A stretch of 64,000 nucleotides of DNA from the NCBI RefSeq assembly GCF_028649395.1, contig NZ_JAQSUW010000014.1, positions 371,131 to 435,130 on the forward strand, in the 5' to 3' direction. Within the stretch, counting starts at the first letter, position 1. Every line of letters starts with the position of its first letter. Position numbers and translations under genes: made by a program. The notes under the pieces are model-generated. The model worked only from the letters and a program-made list of their open reading frames with translations, did not search any database and was not told where the DNA came from. This document shows, piece by piece, positions 1 through 11,202 of the stretch. This DNA is from Pseudomonas sp. Gutcm_11s (GTDB taxonomy: Bacteria > Pseudomonadota > Gammaproteobacteria > Pseudomonadales > Pseudomonadaceae).

Positions 1-65
1 ACGGGCCCGGCAAAGGGGGCCTATGATAGCCAAGAATCGTTCCTGACTTAAGGCCTCCGCCATCA

Positions 66-884
66 ATGAAACGAACCGCATTCTTCATTTCCGACGGCAC
101 GGGCATCACCGCGGAAACACTGGGGCAAAGTCTGTTGGCGCAATTCGAAGCCATCAGCTTCACCAAGCTTACCCGCCCCTATATAGACAGCGTCGAGAAG
201 GCGCGGGCAATGGTACAGCAAATCAACCATGCTGCCGAGAAAGACGGGGCGCGCCCGATCATCTTCGACACCGTGGTAAACCATGAGATCCGTGACGTTC
301 TGGCCCAGTCCGACGGCTTCATGATCGACATTTTCTCCACCTTCCTGGCTCCGCTCGAAGCGGAACTCAGCGAACACTCGTCCTACTCGGTCGGCAAGTC
401 GCACTCCATTGCCAGCAGCACCAACTACATGGAGCGGATCGAGGCGGTCAATTTCGCCCTGGATAACGACGATGGTGCCCGCACCCACTACTACGACAAG
501 GCCGATCTGATTCTGATCGGTGTTTCTCGCTGCGGTAAGACGCCCACCTGTCTATACATGGCCATGCAGTTCGGCATTCGCGCCGCCAACTACCCGCTGA
601 CCGAAGAAGACATGGAGCGCCTGCAGCTACCCGCGGCCCTCAAACCCTACAAGCACAAGCTGTTCGGCCTGACCATCGATCCGGACCGGCTCACCGCAAT
701 TCGCCACGAGCGCAAGCCCAACAGCCGCTACGCCAGCTACGCCCAGTGCGAGTTCGAGGTGCGCGAGGTGGAGAACCTGCTGCGCCGCGAGGGCATCAAC
801 TACATCAACTCCACGCATTTCTCTGTCGAGGAAATCTCGGCGAAGATCCTGGTGGAGAAAGGTGTGGAACGCCGACTCAAGTAG
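66..884 (+). CDS. ppsR: PEP synthase regulatory protein (bifunctional kinase/pyrophosphorylase)
   Basis: The 272-residue product matches the DUF299/PpsR family in length and content. Members phosphorylate PEP synthase using ADP and remove the phosphate using inorganic phosphate, so they switch gluconeogenic PEP formation off and on. A P-loop-like GVSRCGKT stretch lies at about residues 152-159, where the family binds nucleotide. The N-terminus ([13 protein letters not shown]) is typical. Its usual partner ppsA is not in the window and would be expected divergent, just left of position 1. The gene converges on prpF across a perfect hairpin. The family assignment is firm; activity on PEP synthase is inferred from the family. 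Confidence 0.95.
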   Translation: MKRTAFFISDGTGITAETLGQSLLAQFEAISFTKLTRPYIDSVEKARAMVQQINHAAEKDGARPIIFDTVVNHEIRDVLAQSDGFMIDIFSTFLAPLEAELSEHSSYSVGKSHSIASSTNYMERIEAVNFALDNDDGARTHYYDKADLILIGVSRCGKTPTCLYMAMQFGIRAANYPLTEEDMERLQLPAALKPYKHKLFGLTIDPDRLTAIRHERKPNSRYASYAQCEFEVREVENLLRREGINYINSTHFSVEEISAKILVEKGVERRLK

Positions 885-897
885 GCGCCCCGCTCCA

Positions 898-928
898 CAG
901 AAAGGCCCGATCAGTTCGGGCCTTTCTG
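898..928. terminator. Bidirectional terminator between ppsR and prpF
   Basis: A perfect inverted repeat with 13-base arms (898-910 and 916-928) surrounds a 5-base loop. It lies in the short gap between the convergent stop codons of ppsR and prpF. The run of T is weak, but stem strength and position favour a shared terminator. Confidence 0.75.
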
Positions 929-938
929 CTTTCTGGCG

Positions 939-2126
939 TCAGAAACTGTCGCCGGGCACCCGCACCCACCCTTCCATCAGGATTCGCGCACTGCGGCTCA
1001 TGATGGCCTTGGTTACCGTCCATTGGTCGTCGATCTGCTTGGCCTGGGCGCCAACCCGTAGGGTTCCAGAGGGGTGGCCGAAGCGCACGGCCTCGCGCTC
1101 GCCACCGCCGGCAACCAGATTGACCAGGGTGCCGGGAATGGCCGCCGCCGTGCCGATGGCCACGGCGCAAGTGCCCATCATCGCGTGGTGCAGCTTGCCC
1201 ATGGACAGCGCGCGCACCAGCAGATCGACCTCGCCAGCACTGACTTCCTTGCCGCTGGAGGCCTTGTAGCTCTTGGGCTTGGACACGAAGGCGATCTTTG
1301 GCGTGTGCTGGCGGGTGGCGGCCTCTTCCGCCGTCTTGATCAGCCCCATGCGCAGGGCGCCGGCCACGCGAATCTGCTCGAAACGCGCCAGCTGCTGCGG
1401 ATCTCCGTTGATGGCTTCGCGCAGCTCGGTGCCTTGGTAGCCGATATCCTCGGCATTGACGAACACGGTGGGAATACCGGCAGTGATCATGGTCGCCTTG
1501 AAGGTGCCGACACCCGGCACCTCCAGGTCGTCGACCAGGTTGCCGGTAGGGAACATCGAGCCGCCCTCCTCGCCATCGTCGGACGGATCGAGGAACTCCA
1601 GCACAATCTCGGCCGCCGGGAAGGTCACGCCGTCCAGCTCGAAGTCGCCGGTTTCCTGCACCTGGCCGTTGCTGATCGGTACGCGGGCGATGATGGTTTT
1701 CTGGATGTTGGCCTGCCAGATGCGCACCACGCAGGTGCCGTTGTCCGGAATGCGCGCCGGGTCGACCAGGCCGGCATGCAGGGCGAAGGCGCCGGCAGCA
1801 GTGGATAGATTGCCGCAGTTGCCACTCCAGTCGACAAAGGCCTTGTCGATGGAGACCTGGCCGTAGAGGTAATCGACATCGTGATCGGGCTGGCTGCTGC
1901 GCGACAGGATCACGCACTTGCTGGTGCTGGAGGTCGCACCGCCCATGCCGTCGATGTGTGCCGAGTAAGGATCAGGGCTGCCAATCACGCGCATGAACAG
2001 CTTGTCGCGCGCCTCACCCGGCACCTGGCAGCGCTCAGGCAGGTCCTGCAGGCGGAAGAACACACCCTTGCTGGTGCCACCGCGGATATAGGTGGCAGGA
2101 ATCTTCACTTGAGGTACGTGGGACAT
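939..2126 (-). CDS. prpF: 2-methylaconitate isomerase PrpF
   Basis: This 395-residue PrpF-family protein starts MSHVPQVKIPATYIRGGTSKG, with the family's early RGGTSKGVFF segment. PrpF isomerises the 2-methylaconitate made by AcnD so that the methylcitrate cycle can run without PrpD. It is the last gene of the leftward operon, 92 bases after acnD. No prpD follows: the next gene is the convergent ppsR. The family call rests on full-length resemblance and on its place beside acnD, which is where this family is normally found. Confidence 0.95.
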   Translation of the reverse strand: MSHVPQVKIPATYIRGGTSKGVFFRLQDLPERCQVPGEARDKLFMRVIGSPDPYSAHIDGMGGATSSTSKCVILSRSSQPDHDVDYLYGQVSIDKAFVDWSGNCGNLSTAAGAFALHAGLVDPARIPDNGTCVVRIWQANIQKTIIARVPISNGQVQETGDFELDGVTFPAAEIVLEFLDPSDDGEEGGSMFPTGNLVDDLEVPGVGTFKATMITAGIPTVFVNAEDIGYQGTELREAINGDPQQLARFEQIRVAGALRMGLIKTAEEAATRQHTPKIAFVSKPKSYKASSGKEVSAGEVDLLVRALSMGKLHHAMMGTCAVAIGTAAAIPGTLVNLVAGGGEREAVRFGHPSGTLRVGAQAKQIDDQWTVTKAIMSRSARILMEGWVRVPGDSF

Positions 2127-2184
2127 GAGTCAGGTCCTGGCCATTCGATGCAGGGTCGAGCTGACCCGGCCCTGCGAGAAGAGG

Positions 2185-2204
2185 TCCGCCCCGCCACTGG
2201 CGGA
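2185..2204 (-). other. Small intercistronic hairpin, acnD-prpF
   Basis: Six-base arms (2185-2190 and 2199-2204) could form a short stem in the 92-base acnD-prpF gap. There is no T-run, so this is at most an RNA processing or attenuation element. Confidence 0.3.
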
Positions 2205-2218
2205 GCGGAGTCGTTACA

Positions 2219-4840
<2,622 letters not shown>

Positions 4841-4842
4841 TT

Positions 4843-6003
4843 TTATTTACGGTCCTTGAGCGGCACGAACTTCAGGTCTTCGGGACCGGTGTAGTTGGCG
4901 CTCGGGCGGATGATCTTGCCGTCGATACGCTGCTCGATGACATGGGCGGACCAGCCAGCGGTGCGCGCAATGACGAACAGCGGGGTGAACATGGCAGTGG
5001 GCACGCCCATCATGTGGTAGCTCACAGCGCTGAACCAATCGAGGTTGGGGAACATCTTCTTGATGTCCCACATGATGGTTTCCAGGCGCTCGGCGATGTC
5101 ATACATCTTGGTGTTGGACTGCTCGTTCGACAGCTGCTGAGCGACTTCCTTGATCACCTTGTTGCGCGGGTCGGCGACGGTGTAGACCGGGTGACCGAAA
5201 CCGATCACCACTTCCTTCTTCTCGACGCGGGCGCGGATGTCGGCCTCGGCCTCGTCCGGGTTGTCGTAGCGCTTCTGGATCTCGAAGGCCACTTCGTTGG
5301 CGCCGCCATGTTTCGGGCCGCGCAGCGCGCCGATGGCGCCGGCGATGCAGGAGAACATGTCCGAGCCAGTGCCGGCGATCACGCGAGAGGTGAAGGTCGA
5401 GGCGTTGAACTCGTGCTCGGCGTACAGGTTGAGTGAGGTGTGCATGGCGCGCACCCAGGACTCACGGGGTTTCTCTCCGTGCAGCAAGTGCAGGAAGTGG
5501 CCGCCGATGGAGTCGTCGTCGGTCTCGACGTCGATACGCTTGCCGTTGTGGCTGAAGTGGTACCAGTAGAGCAGCGCGGAGCCCAGGGAGGCCATCAGCT
5601 TGTCGGCGATGTCACGGGCGCCCGGATGGTTGTGGTCGTCCTTCTCCGGCGACAGGCAGCCGAGCACGGACACGGCGGTGCGCATCACGTCCATCGGGTG
5701 GGCGGACGGCGGCAGAGTTTCCAGGGCGGCTTTCACGCCGGCCGGCAGGCCGCGCAGGGCTTTCAACTTGGCCTTGTAGCCGGCCAGTTCGGCGGCGTTG
5801 GGCAGCTTGCCATGGACCAGCAGGTGGGCGATTTCCTCGAATTCGCAGCGATTGGCGAAGTCCAGGACGTCATAGCCACGGTAATGCAGGTCATTACCAG
5901 TGCGGCCAACGGTGCACAGGGCGGTGTTGCCAGCGGCGGTGCCACTCAGCGCCACGGACTTCTTAGGTTTGAAGCCGGTGGTGGTTTCTGCGGTAGCGCT
6001 CAT
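4843..6003 (-). CDS. prpC: 2-methylcitrate synthase
   Basis: This citrate synthase-family enzyme condenses propionyl-CoA with oxaloacetate. The likely start is the ATG at 6003 ([11 protein letters not shown]), because GAGGAG sits 7 bases upstream on the minus strand; the open frame runs six codons further up. This gives 386 residues, the short PrpC length rather than the roughly 430 of GltA. The family's catalytic regions are visible as HGGANE, GFGHPVY and a C-terminal [16 protein letters not shown] segment. The gene sits between prpB and acnD in the propionate operon. Confidence 0.95.
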   Translation of the reverse strand: MSATAETTTGFKPKKSVALSGTAAGNTALCTVGRTGNDLHYRGYDVLDFANRCEFEEIAHLLVHGKLPNAAELAGYKAKLKALRGLPAGVKAALETLPPSAHPMDVMRTAVSVLGCLSPEKDDHNHPGARDIADKLMASLGSALLYWYHFSHNGKRIDVETDDDSIGGHFLHLLHGEKPRESWVRAMHTSLNLYAEHEFNASTFTSRVIAGTGSDMFSCIAGAIGALRGPKHGGANEVAFEIQKRYDNPDEAEADIRARVEKKEVVIGFGHPVYTVADPRNKVIKEVAQQLSNEQSNTKMYDIAERLETIMWDIKKMFPNLDWFSAVSYHMMGVPTAMFTPLFVIARTAGWSAHVIEQRIDGKIIRPSANYTGPEDLKFVPLKDRK

Positions 6004-6114
6004 CGCGTGTCTCCTCATCAAATCCGGTTGCTTGTTCTTGTTGCGCAGGCCTCAAGGCCTGTCGTTCGGTTCGAATGCGGTCGGCAGATATCTCAATCCG
6101 CCGAGGGTGCCTGC

Positions 6115-6142
6115 GGCGAATGACAGCGGTGCGTCATTCGCC
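6115..6142 (-). other. Intercistronic stem-loop between prpB and prpC
   Basis: Perfect 10-base arms (6115-6124 and 6133-6142) flank an 8-base loop in the 154-base gap between prpB and prpC. There is no T-run. It could stabilise the upstream prpR-prpB part of the mRNA or partly attenuate the downstream genes. Confidence 0.55.
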
Positions 6143-6157
6143 AAGCCAGGCTGGTGG

Positions 6158-7045
6158 TTACTTCTTGCCGGCGGCGAACAGCGCATCGAGCTTCTGCTCG
6201 AAGGCGTGGTAGCCAATACGGTCATACAGCTCGGCACGGGTCTGCATCAGCTCGATCACGTCCTTCTGGTGGCCGTTCTGGCGGATCGAGGTGTAGACAC
6301 TTTCCGCAGCCTTGTTGGCGGCACGGAAGGCGGACAGTGGGTAGAGCTGAATGGCTACGCCCACGGAGGCCAGCTCGTCGCGGGTGAACAGCGGAGTGGC
6401 ACCGAATTCGGTGATGTTGGCCAGTACCGGCACGTTCAGCGCATCGACGAAGCGCTTGTAGGTCGGCAGGTCATAGGCGGCCTCGGCGAAGATGCCGTCG
6501 GCACCCGCCTCCACGTAGCGCTGGCAGCGCTCGATGGCGGCGTCCACACCCTCGGCCTGGATGGCGTCGGTGCGGGCGATCAGGAAGAAGTTCGGATCGG
6601 TCTTGGCGTCGGCAGCGGCGCGCACACGGTCGACCATTTCTTCACAGGAAACGATTTCCTTGCCCGGGCGATGGCCGCAACGCTTCGCGCCGACCTGATC
6701 CTCGATGTGGGCGGCAGCGGCGCCGGCCTTGATCAGGTTCTTGATGGTCCGCTCGATATTGAAGGCGCTGGGGCCGAAGCCGGTGTCGATGTCGACCAGC
6801 AATGGCAGGTCGCAGACATCGGTGATGCGGCGCACGTCGGTAAGCACGTCATCCAGGGTGTTGATGCCCAGGTCCGGCAGGCCCAGGGAGCCAGCTGCCA
6901 CACCGCCACCAGACAGGTAAATGGCCTGGAAGCCGGCGCGTTTGGCCAGCAGCGCATGGTTGGCGTTGATCGCGCCAATCACCTGCAGCGGCTGCTCGGC
7001 TGCGATGGCGTCGCGGAAGCGCTGACCGGGGGTTCTTACACTCAT
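6158..7045 (-). CDS. prpB: Methylisocitrate lyase
   Basis: This 295-residue enzyme of the PEP mutase/isocitrate lyase superfamily splits 2-methylisocitrate into pyruvate and succinate. The signature KRCGH loop carrying the catalytic cysteine lies near residues 122-126, and acidic Mg2+-binding residues appear in VDIDTGFG. The start codon overlaps the stop of the GntR regulator gene (ATGA), so the regulator and first enzyme are translationally coupled. Confidence 0.96.
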   Translation of the reverse strand: MSVRTPGQRFRDAIAAEQPLQVIGAINANHALLAKRAGFQAIYLSGGGVAAGSLGLPDLGINTLDDVLTDVRRITDVCDLPLLVDIDTGFGPSAFNIERTIKNLIKAGAAAAHIEDQVGAKRCGHRPGKEIVSCEEMVDRVRAAADAKTDPNFFLIARTDAIQAEGVDAAIERCQRYVEAGADGIFAEAAYDLPTYKRFVDALNVPVLANITEFGATPLFTRDELASVGVAIQLYPLSAFRAANKAAESVYTSIRQNGHQKDVIELMQTRAELYDRIGYHAFEQKLDALFAAGKK

Positions 7046-7764
7046 GACTCACCTCGTGTTTTGGACGGGTTGGCGAGCGCTTCCTTGTAGTGGCGCTCGA
7101 TATTGCGTTTGGAGGCGCCGATGTGACGGCGCATCAACAGCTCGGCCAGCTCGCCGTCACGGTCGGCGATGGCATCGAGAATGCGGTGGTGCTCGGCGAA
7201 GGCCTGGTGCGGGCGATTCGGCGTGGTGGAGAACTGCAGGCGATACATGCGTACCAACTGGTACAGCTCGCCACAGAGCATCTGCGTCAGCGTGCGGTTG
7301 CCGCTGCCCTGGATGATCCGGTAGTGAAAGTCGAAGTCGCCTTCCTGCTGGTAGTAGCCGACACCGGCCTTAAAGGCAGCGTCCTGCTCGTGCAGCTCCA
7401 GCACCCGGCGCAGCTCGTCGATCTCGGCCTGGCTCATGCGCTCGGCGGCCAGGCGGCATGCCATGCCCTCCAGCGACTCGCGGATCTCGTACAGCTCGAT
7501 CAGCTCGGCATGGCTGAGCGAGACCACCCGGGCGCCGACATGAGGCACGCGCACCAGCAGCTTCTGCCCTTCCAGACGATGAATTGCCTCACGCAGCGGG
7601 CCGCGGCTGATGCCATAGGTGCGCGCCAGCTCCGGCTCGGAGATCTTGCTGCCGGGAGGAATCTCGCCCTGCACGATGGCCGCCTGAATGCGGCGGAACA
7701 CGTTTTCGGCAAGGGTTCCCGAGTCGGCCTGTTCGCTATCCGTTATATCGAGAGCATCTAGCAT
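7042..7764 (-). CDS. GntR-family (FCD) regulator of the propionate operon
   Basis: The protein has an N-terminal winged helix-turn-helix ([20 protein letters not shown] and on) and a C-terminal all-helical FCD ligand domain. I chose the ATG at 7764 (MLDALDI, 240 residues); an in-frame GTG at 7776 is also possible, and neither has a clear ribosome-binding site. It is the first gene of the prp operon and overlaps prpB. Two near-identical TTGTCGACA palindromes sit at and above its start, which suggests autoregulation and control of the operon. The inducer is inferred to be a methylcitrate-pathway intermediate. This is not the sigma-54-type PrpR of enterobacteria. Confidence 0.88.
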   Translation of the reverse strand: MLDALDITDSEQADSGTLAENVFRRIQAAIVQGEIPPGSKISEPELARTYGISRGPLREAIHRLEGQKLLVRVPHVGARVVSLSHAELIELYEIRESLEGMACRLAAERMSQAEIDELRRVLELHEQDAAFKAGVGYYQQEGDFDFHYRIIQGSGNRTLTQMLCGELYQLVRMYRLQFSTTPNRPHQAFAEHHRILDAIADRDGELAELLMRRHIGASKRNIERHYKEALANPSKTRGES

Positions 7765-7765
7765 G

Positions 7766-7777
7766 ATTGTCGACACA
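7766..7777. promoter_or_regulatory. Putative GntR operator overlapping regulator start
   Basis: ATTGTCGACACA shares its first ten bases with the perfect palindrome at 7839-7850. It lies directly upstream of the chosen ATG and downstream of the predicted promoter, a position where repressor binding would block elongation. Confidence 0.55.
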
Positions 7778-7795
7778 ATGCGCTTTGGTTGCGGA

Positions 7796-7824
7796 AAACT
7801 ATGCCTGCAACAAGGTCATGTCAA
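7796..7824 (-). promoter_or_regulatory. Predicted sigma-70 promoter of the prp operon
   Basis: On the minus strand a perfect -35 TTGACA (7819-7824) is followed by a 17-base spacer and a weak -10 TAGTTT (7796-7801). It lies between the two palindromic operators and would give a leader of roughly 25 bases before the regulator start. Confidence 0.5.
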
Positions 7825-7838
7825 CGTCAATTATCTAG

Positions 7839-7850
7839 ATTGTCGACAAT
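7839..7850. promoter_or_regulatory. Putative GntR operator (perfect palindrome)
   Basis: ATTGTCGACAAT is a perfect 12-base palindrome just upstream of the predicted -35 element. Its core recurs 73 bases away at 7766. A pair of matching palindromes flanking the promoter is typical of a dimeric GntR/FCD regulator. Confidence 0.6.
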
Positions 7851-8048
7851 TGGTCGAGGGCTGGAAAAGCCACACAATCGTGCAATCAACCTGCAGAAAC
7901 GCTCATAAGCGGCTGTCGCAGCAGAAAAACCCCATGTTAGAATGCCGCCCGCATGCACCGGCCTGGAGCCGCCGCCATGCCTGCTAGACTTCACCCGCCG
8001 GCTGCCGCGCCCCGCCGCCGCCCCGACGACGCGAATATCAAAGGATTT

Positions 8049-8585
8049 ATGCGACTCAAGCCTTTCGCCCTCCTCCTCAGCTGCGGCCTGCTTCCCGGCC
8101 TGGGTCTCGCCTCCGAAAAGACCGTGTACGGCCTGAACGAATACGTCAGCCTCGCGGACCTCAAGCTGGAAGTTGCCGCCAAACTCGACACCGGCGCCAA
8201 GACTGCCTCACTCAGCGCCCGCGATATCGAACGCTTCAAACGTGACGGCGAAACCTGGGTGCGCTTCTATCTGGCTATCGACGATGCTCACGAGCACGCC
8301 ATCGAGCGCCCCCTGGCCCGTATCAGCAAGATCAAGCGTCGCTCTGGCGACTTCGATCCCGAGGAAGGCAAGAGCTACACGGCTCGCCCGGTGATCGAGC
8401 TTGAAGTGTGCATGGGCAAGTCTTTGCACACCATCGAAGTGAACCTGACCGACCGCAGCGCATTCCAATACCCGCTGCTGATTGGCTCCGAGGCGCTCAA
8501 ACGTCTGGATGCCGTAGTCGATCCCAGTCTTAAATATGCTGCTGGCAAGCCCGGCTGCACCCCTGACGCAAACTCTGCCGAGTAA
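8049..8585 (+). CDS. Retropepsin-like protease (annotated family: putative ATP-dependent zinc protease, PF05618)
   Basis: The chosen ATG gives a 178-residue protein with a signal peptide (MRLKPFALLLSCGLLPGLGLA), so the enzyme should act in the periplasm. An AAAGGA lies just upstream. Residues 47-52 read DTGAKT, the classic catalytic DTGA motif of retropepsin-type aspartic proteases, although databases often label the family a zinc protease. An HExxH zinc site is not visible. It is the first gene of an operon with a transglutaminase-like membrane protein and an ATP-grasp ligase, spaced 5 and 4 bases apart. By analogy with RimB/RimK-type pairs it may cleave what the ligase joins. The substrate is unknown. 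Confidence 0.8.
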   Translation: MRLKPFALLLSCGLLPGLGLASEKTVYGLNEYVSLADLKLEVAAKLDTGAKTASLSARDIERFKRDGETWVRFYLAIDDAHEHAIERPLARISKIKRRSGDFDPEEGKSYTARPVIELEVCMGKSLHTIEVNLTDRSAFQYPLLIGSEALKRLDAVVDPSLKYAAGKPGCTPDANSAE

Positions 8586-8590
8586 CTCAC

Positions 8591-10117
8591 ATGCGCTCTC
8601 TTACCCTGCATCTGAAAGTCCTTATCACCCTCCTGGTGACAGTGGGCGTTCTGGTAACGGCCTATCAGATATTCATCCTCGGCATCCCGGTGACCGAAGA
8701 CGAGACCGATGACCTGTGGAATATCGACGCCAAGGTCGAGTTCCAGGCCAGCCCTCGCGAGCCGGTCAAGGTGCAGATGTTCGTACCGCCGCTGAACCAG
8801 GACTATGTGAGCCTCAACGAGAGCTTCATCTCCAACAACTACGGCGTGAGCGTCAACCGCATCGATGGCAACCGCAAGCTGACCTGGTCGGCTCGTCGCG
8901 CCAGCGGCAACCAGACTCTCTACTACCGCCTGGTGCTGACCAAGCGCTACAGCGGCGAGCCGGCCAAGGCCAAGGGCCCGATCTTCCGCGACAGCATCTC
9001 GGTAGATGGCGCCGAGAAGATCGCCGCCGAAGCCTTGCTCGCCCCCATCCGCCAACACTCGGCCGATGTGCAGACCTTCATCAGCGAGACCATCAAGCGT
9101 GTCAACAATGTTGGCGACGACAACGTCAAGCTGCTGCTCGGTGGCGACGCCTCCACGGCCAACAAGGCCAAGGTGATCGACCTGCTGCTGTCCATCGCCC
9201 ACGTGCCGATGGAACGCGTCCACACCATCCGCCTGATCGCCGACGCCCAGCAGACCCCGGAACTGTGGCTGCGCAGCTTCAACGGTGAAAACTGGCTGTA
9301 CTTCAACCCGGAAAGCGGTGAGCAGGGCCTGCCCACCGACCGCGTGGTCTGGTGGACCGGCGACGAGCCGCTGGTAAGCATCGAAGGCGGCAAGAAGCCG
9401 CAAGTCAGCTTCACCCTGAACAACAGCGAGATGAACGCCATCCGCCTGGCCAAGCTGACCGACGAGAACACCGACGTCGACTTCCTCGAATACTCGCTAT
9501 ACGGCCTGCCGCTGCAGACCCAGCAGACCTACCAGATCATGATCATGATCCCTATAGGCGTGCTGGTGATCCTGATCCTGCGTAACCTCGGCGGCCTGCA
9601 GACCCTTGGCACCTTCACCCCGGTACTGATCGCTCTCGCCTTCCGCGAGACCCAGCTGGGCTTCGGCATCGTGCTGTTCACCATCATCACCGCGCTCGGC
9701 CTGTCGCTGCGCTCGTACCTCGAGCACCTCAAGCTACAGATGTTGCCGCGACTCTCGGTGGTACTGACCTTCGTGGTGGTACTGATTGCCGTGATCAGCC
9801 TGTTCAGCCACAAGCTCGGCCTCGAGCGTGGCCTGTCGGTAGCCCTGTTCCCGATGGTGATCCTGACCATGACCATCGAGCGCCTGTCCATCACCTGGGA
9901 AGAACGTGGCGGTAGCCATGCCTTCAAGGTGGCCGTCGGCACCCTGTTCGCCGCCACCCTGGCGCACCTGCTGATGACCATTCCGGAGCTGACCTACTTC
10001 ATCTTCACCTTCCCGGCTGTGCTGTTGATCATGGTGGGCTTCATGCTGGCGATGGGTCGCTACCGCGGCTACCGCCTGACCGAGCTGTTCCGTTTCAAAG
10101 CCTTCCTGAAGGATTGA
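8591..10117 (+). CDS. Inactive transglutaminase-like domain fused to seven transmembrane helices
   Basis: The 508-residue protein begins with one transmembrane segment (about residues 8-28). A soluble region of about 280 residues follows, resembling the inactive transglutaminase fold, and then roughly seven hydrophobic helices from about residue 318 to 495. There is no cysteine anywhere in the protein, so a catalytic Cys-His-Asp triad is impossible and the fold probably binds a peptide instead. It sits between the protease and ligase genes with gaps of 5 and 4 bases. The inferred role is to display or transport a peptide-like molecule between the cytoplasmic ligase and the periplasmic protease. 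Confidence 0.8.
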   Translation: MRSLTLHLKVLITLLVTVGVLVTAYQIFILGIPVTEDETDDLWNIDAKVEFQASPREPVKVQMFVPPLNQDYVSLNESFISNNYGVSVNRIDGNRKLTWSARRASGNQTLYYRLVLTKRYSGEPAKAKGPIFRDSISVDGAEKIAAEALLAPIRQHSADVQTFISETIKRVNNVGDDNVKLLLGGDASTANKAKVIDLLLSIAHVPMERVHTIRLIADAQQTPELWLRSFNGENWLYFNPESGEQGLPTDRVVWWTGDEPLVSIEGGKKPQVSFTLNNSEMNAIRLAKLTDENTDVDFLEYSLYGLPLQTQQTYQIMIMIPIGVLVILILRNLGGLQTLGTFTPVLIALAFRETQLGFGIVLFTIITALGLSLRSYLEHLKLQMLPRLSVVLTFVVVLIAVISLFSHKLGLERGLSVALFPMVILTMTIERLSITWEERGGSHAFKVAVGTLFAATLAHLLMTIPELTYFIFTFPAVLLIMVGFMLAMGRYRGYRLTELFRFKAFLKD

Positions 10118-10121
10118 GCCC

Positions 10122-11108
10122 ATGTTCGGTCTGATCAAGACGTGGAAAGCCCTTGAAGCCAAAGGCATCATGGGCATCAATCGGCGTAACGCGGACTACG
10201 TGCTGAAGTACAACAAACGGCACCTGTACCCGATCGTCGACGACAAGATCATCACCAAGGAGCGGGCCATCGAGGCCGGCATCCATGTGCCGGAGATGTA
10301 CGGCATCATCTCCACCGAGAAAGAGATCGAGAAGTTCGACGAGATCATCGGCGGGCGTACCGATTTCGTCATCAAGCCGGCGCAAGGCGCCGGCGGTGAT
10401 GGCATCCTGGTGATCGCCGACAAGTTCGAGGGCCGCTTCAAGACCGTCTCCGGCAAGATCGTCAGCCAGGAAGACATCGAGCACCAGCTCTCCAGCATCC
10501 TCACCGGCCTGTACTCCCTGGGCGGTCACCGTGATCGCGCGCTGATCGAGTACCGGGTGACCCCGGACCCGATTTTCAAGAGCATCAGCTACGAAGGCGT
10601 GCCGGACATCCGCATCATCGTGCTGATGGGCTACCCGGTGATGGCCATGCTGCGCCTGCCGACCCGCCAGTCCAACGGCAAGGCCAACCTGCACCAGGGC
10701 GCCATCGGCGTCGGCGTGGACCTGGCCACCGGCATCACACTCAAGGGCACCTGGCTGAACAACAAGATCACCAAGCACCCCGACACCACCAATGCCGTGG
10801 ATGGCGTGCAGCTGCCCAACTGGGACGGCTTCATGAAGCTGGCAGCAGGCTGCTACGAGCTGTGCGGCCTCGGCTACATCGGCGTGGACATGGTGCTGGA
10901 CGTGGACAAGGGCCCGCTGATTCTCGAGCTCAATGCTCGCCCCGGCCTGAACATCCAGATCGCCAACGACTGCGGCCTGACCCATCGCGCCCATGCGGTG
11001 GAGGCTCGCCTCGCCGAACTGGCGAAAAACGATGTGAAGGAAAGCGTGGAAGATCGCGTGCGCTTCTCCCAGCAGCTGTTCGGCCACATCAAGCCCAAAG
11101 AAATCTGA
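10122..11108 (+). CDS. Alpha-L-glutamate ligase-like ATP-grasp protein
   Basis: This 328-residue ATP-grasp protein has the nucleotide-binding KPAQGAGGDGI loop near residues 85-95 and the metal-binding LELNARPGLN segment near residues 272-281. RimK relatives form amide bonds between an acyl phosphate and an amino group. There is no signal peptide, so it should act in the cytoplasm. It is the last gene of the operon, followed by a strong terminator. The acceptor is unknown: a protein C-terminus, a peptide metabolite and an envelope component all remain possible. Confidence 0.8.
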   Translation: MFGLIKTWKALEAKGIMGINRRNADYVLKYNKRHLYPIVDDKIITKERAIEAGIHVPEMYGIISTEKEIEKFDEIIGGRTDFVIKPAQGAGGDGILVIADKFEGRFKTVSGKIVSQEDIEHQLSSILTGLYSLGGHRDRALIEYRVTPDPIFKSISYEGVPDIRIIVLMGYPVMAMLRLPTRQSNGKANLHQGAIGVGVDLATGITLKGTWLNNKITKHPDTTNAVDGVQLPNWDGFMKLAAGCYELCGLGYIGVDMVLDVDKGPLILELNARPGLNIQIANDCGLTHRAHAVEARLAELAKNDVKESVEDRVRFSQQLFGHIKPKEI

Positions 11109-11127
11109 GCCAAGCAGCGACGACAAG

Positions 11128-11149
11128 GCCCGGCAATGCCGGGCTTTTT
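11128..11149 (+). terminator. Rho-independent terminator after ATP-grasp gene
   Basis: GCCCGGC and GCCGGGC arms flank a 3-base loop and are followed directly by TTTTT. Confidence 0.9.
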
Positions 11150-11202
11150 CATTGCCAGGCAGACTCTTACAATCGCAAGCCAAGTCCTCCCGAATCCGCC
11201 GC

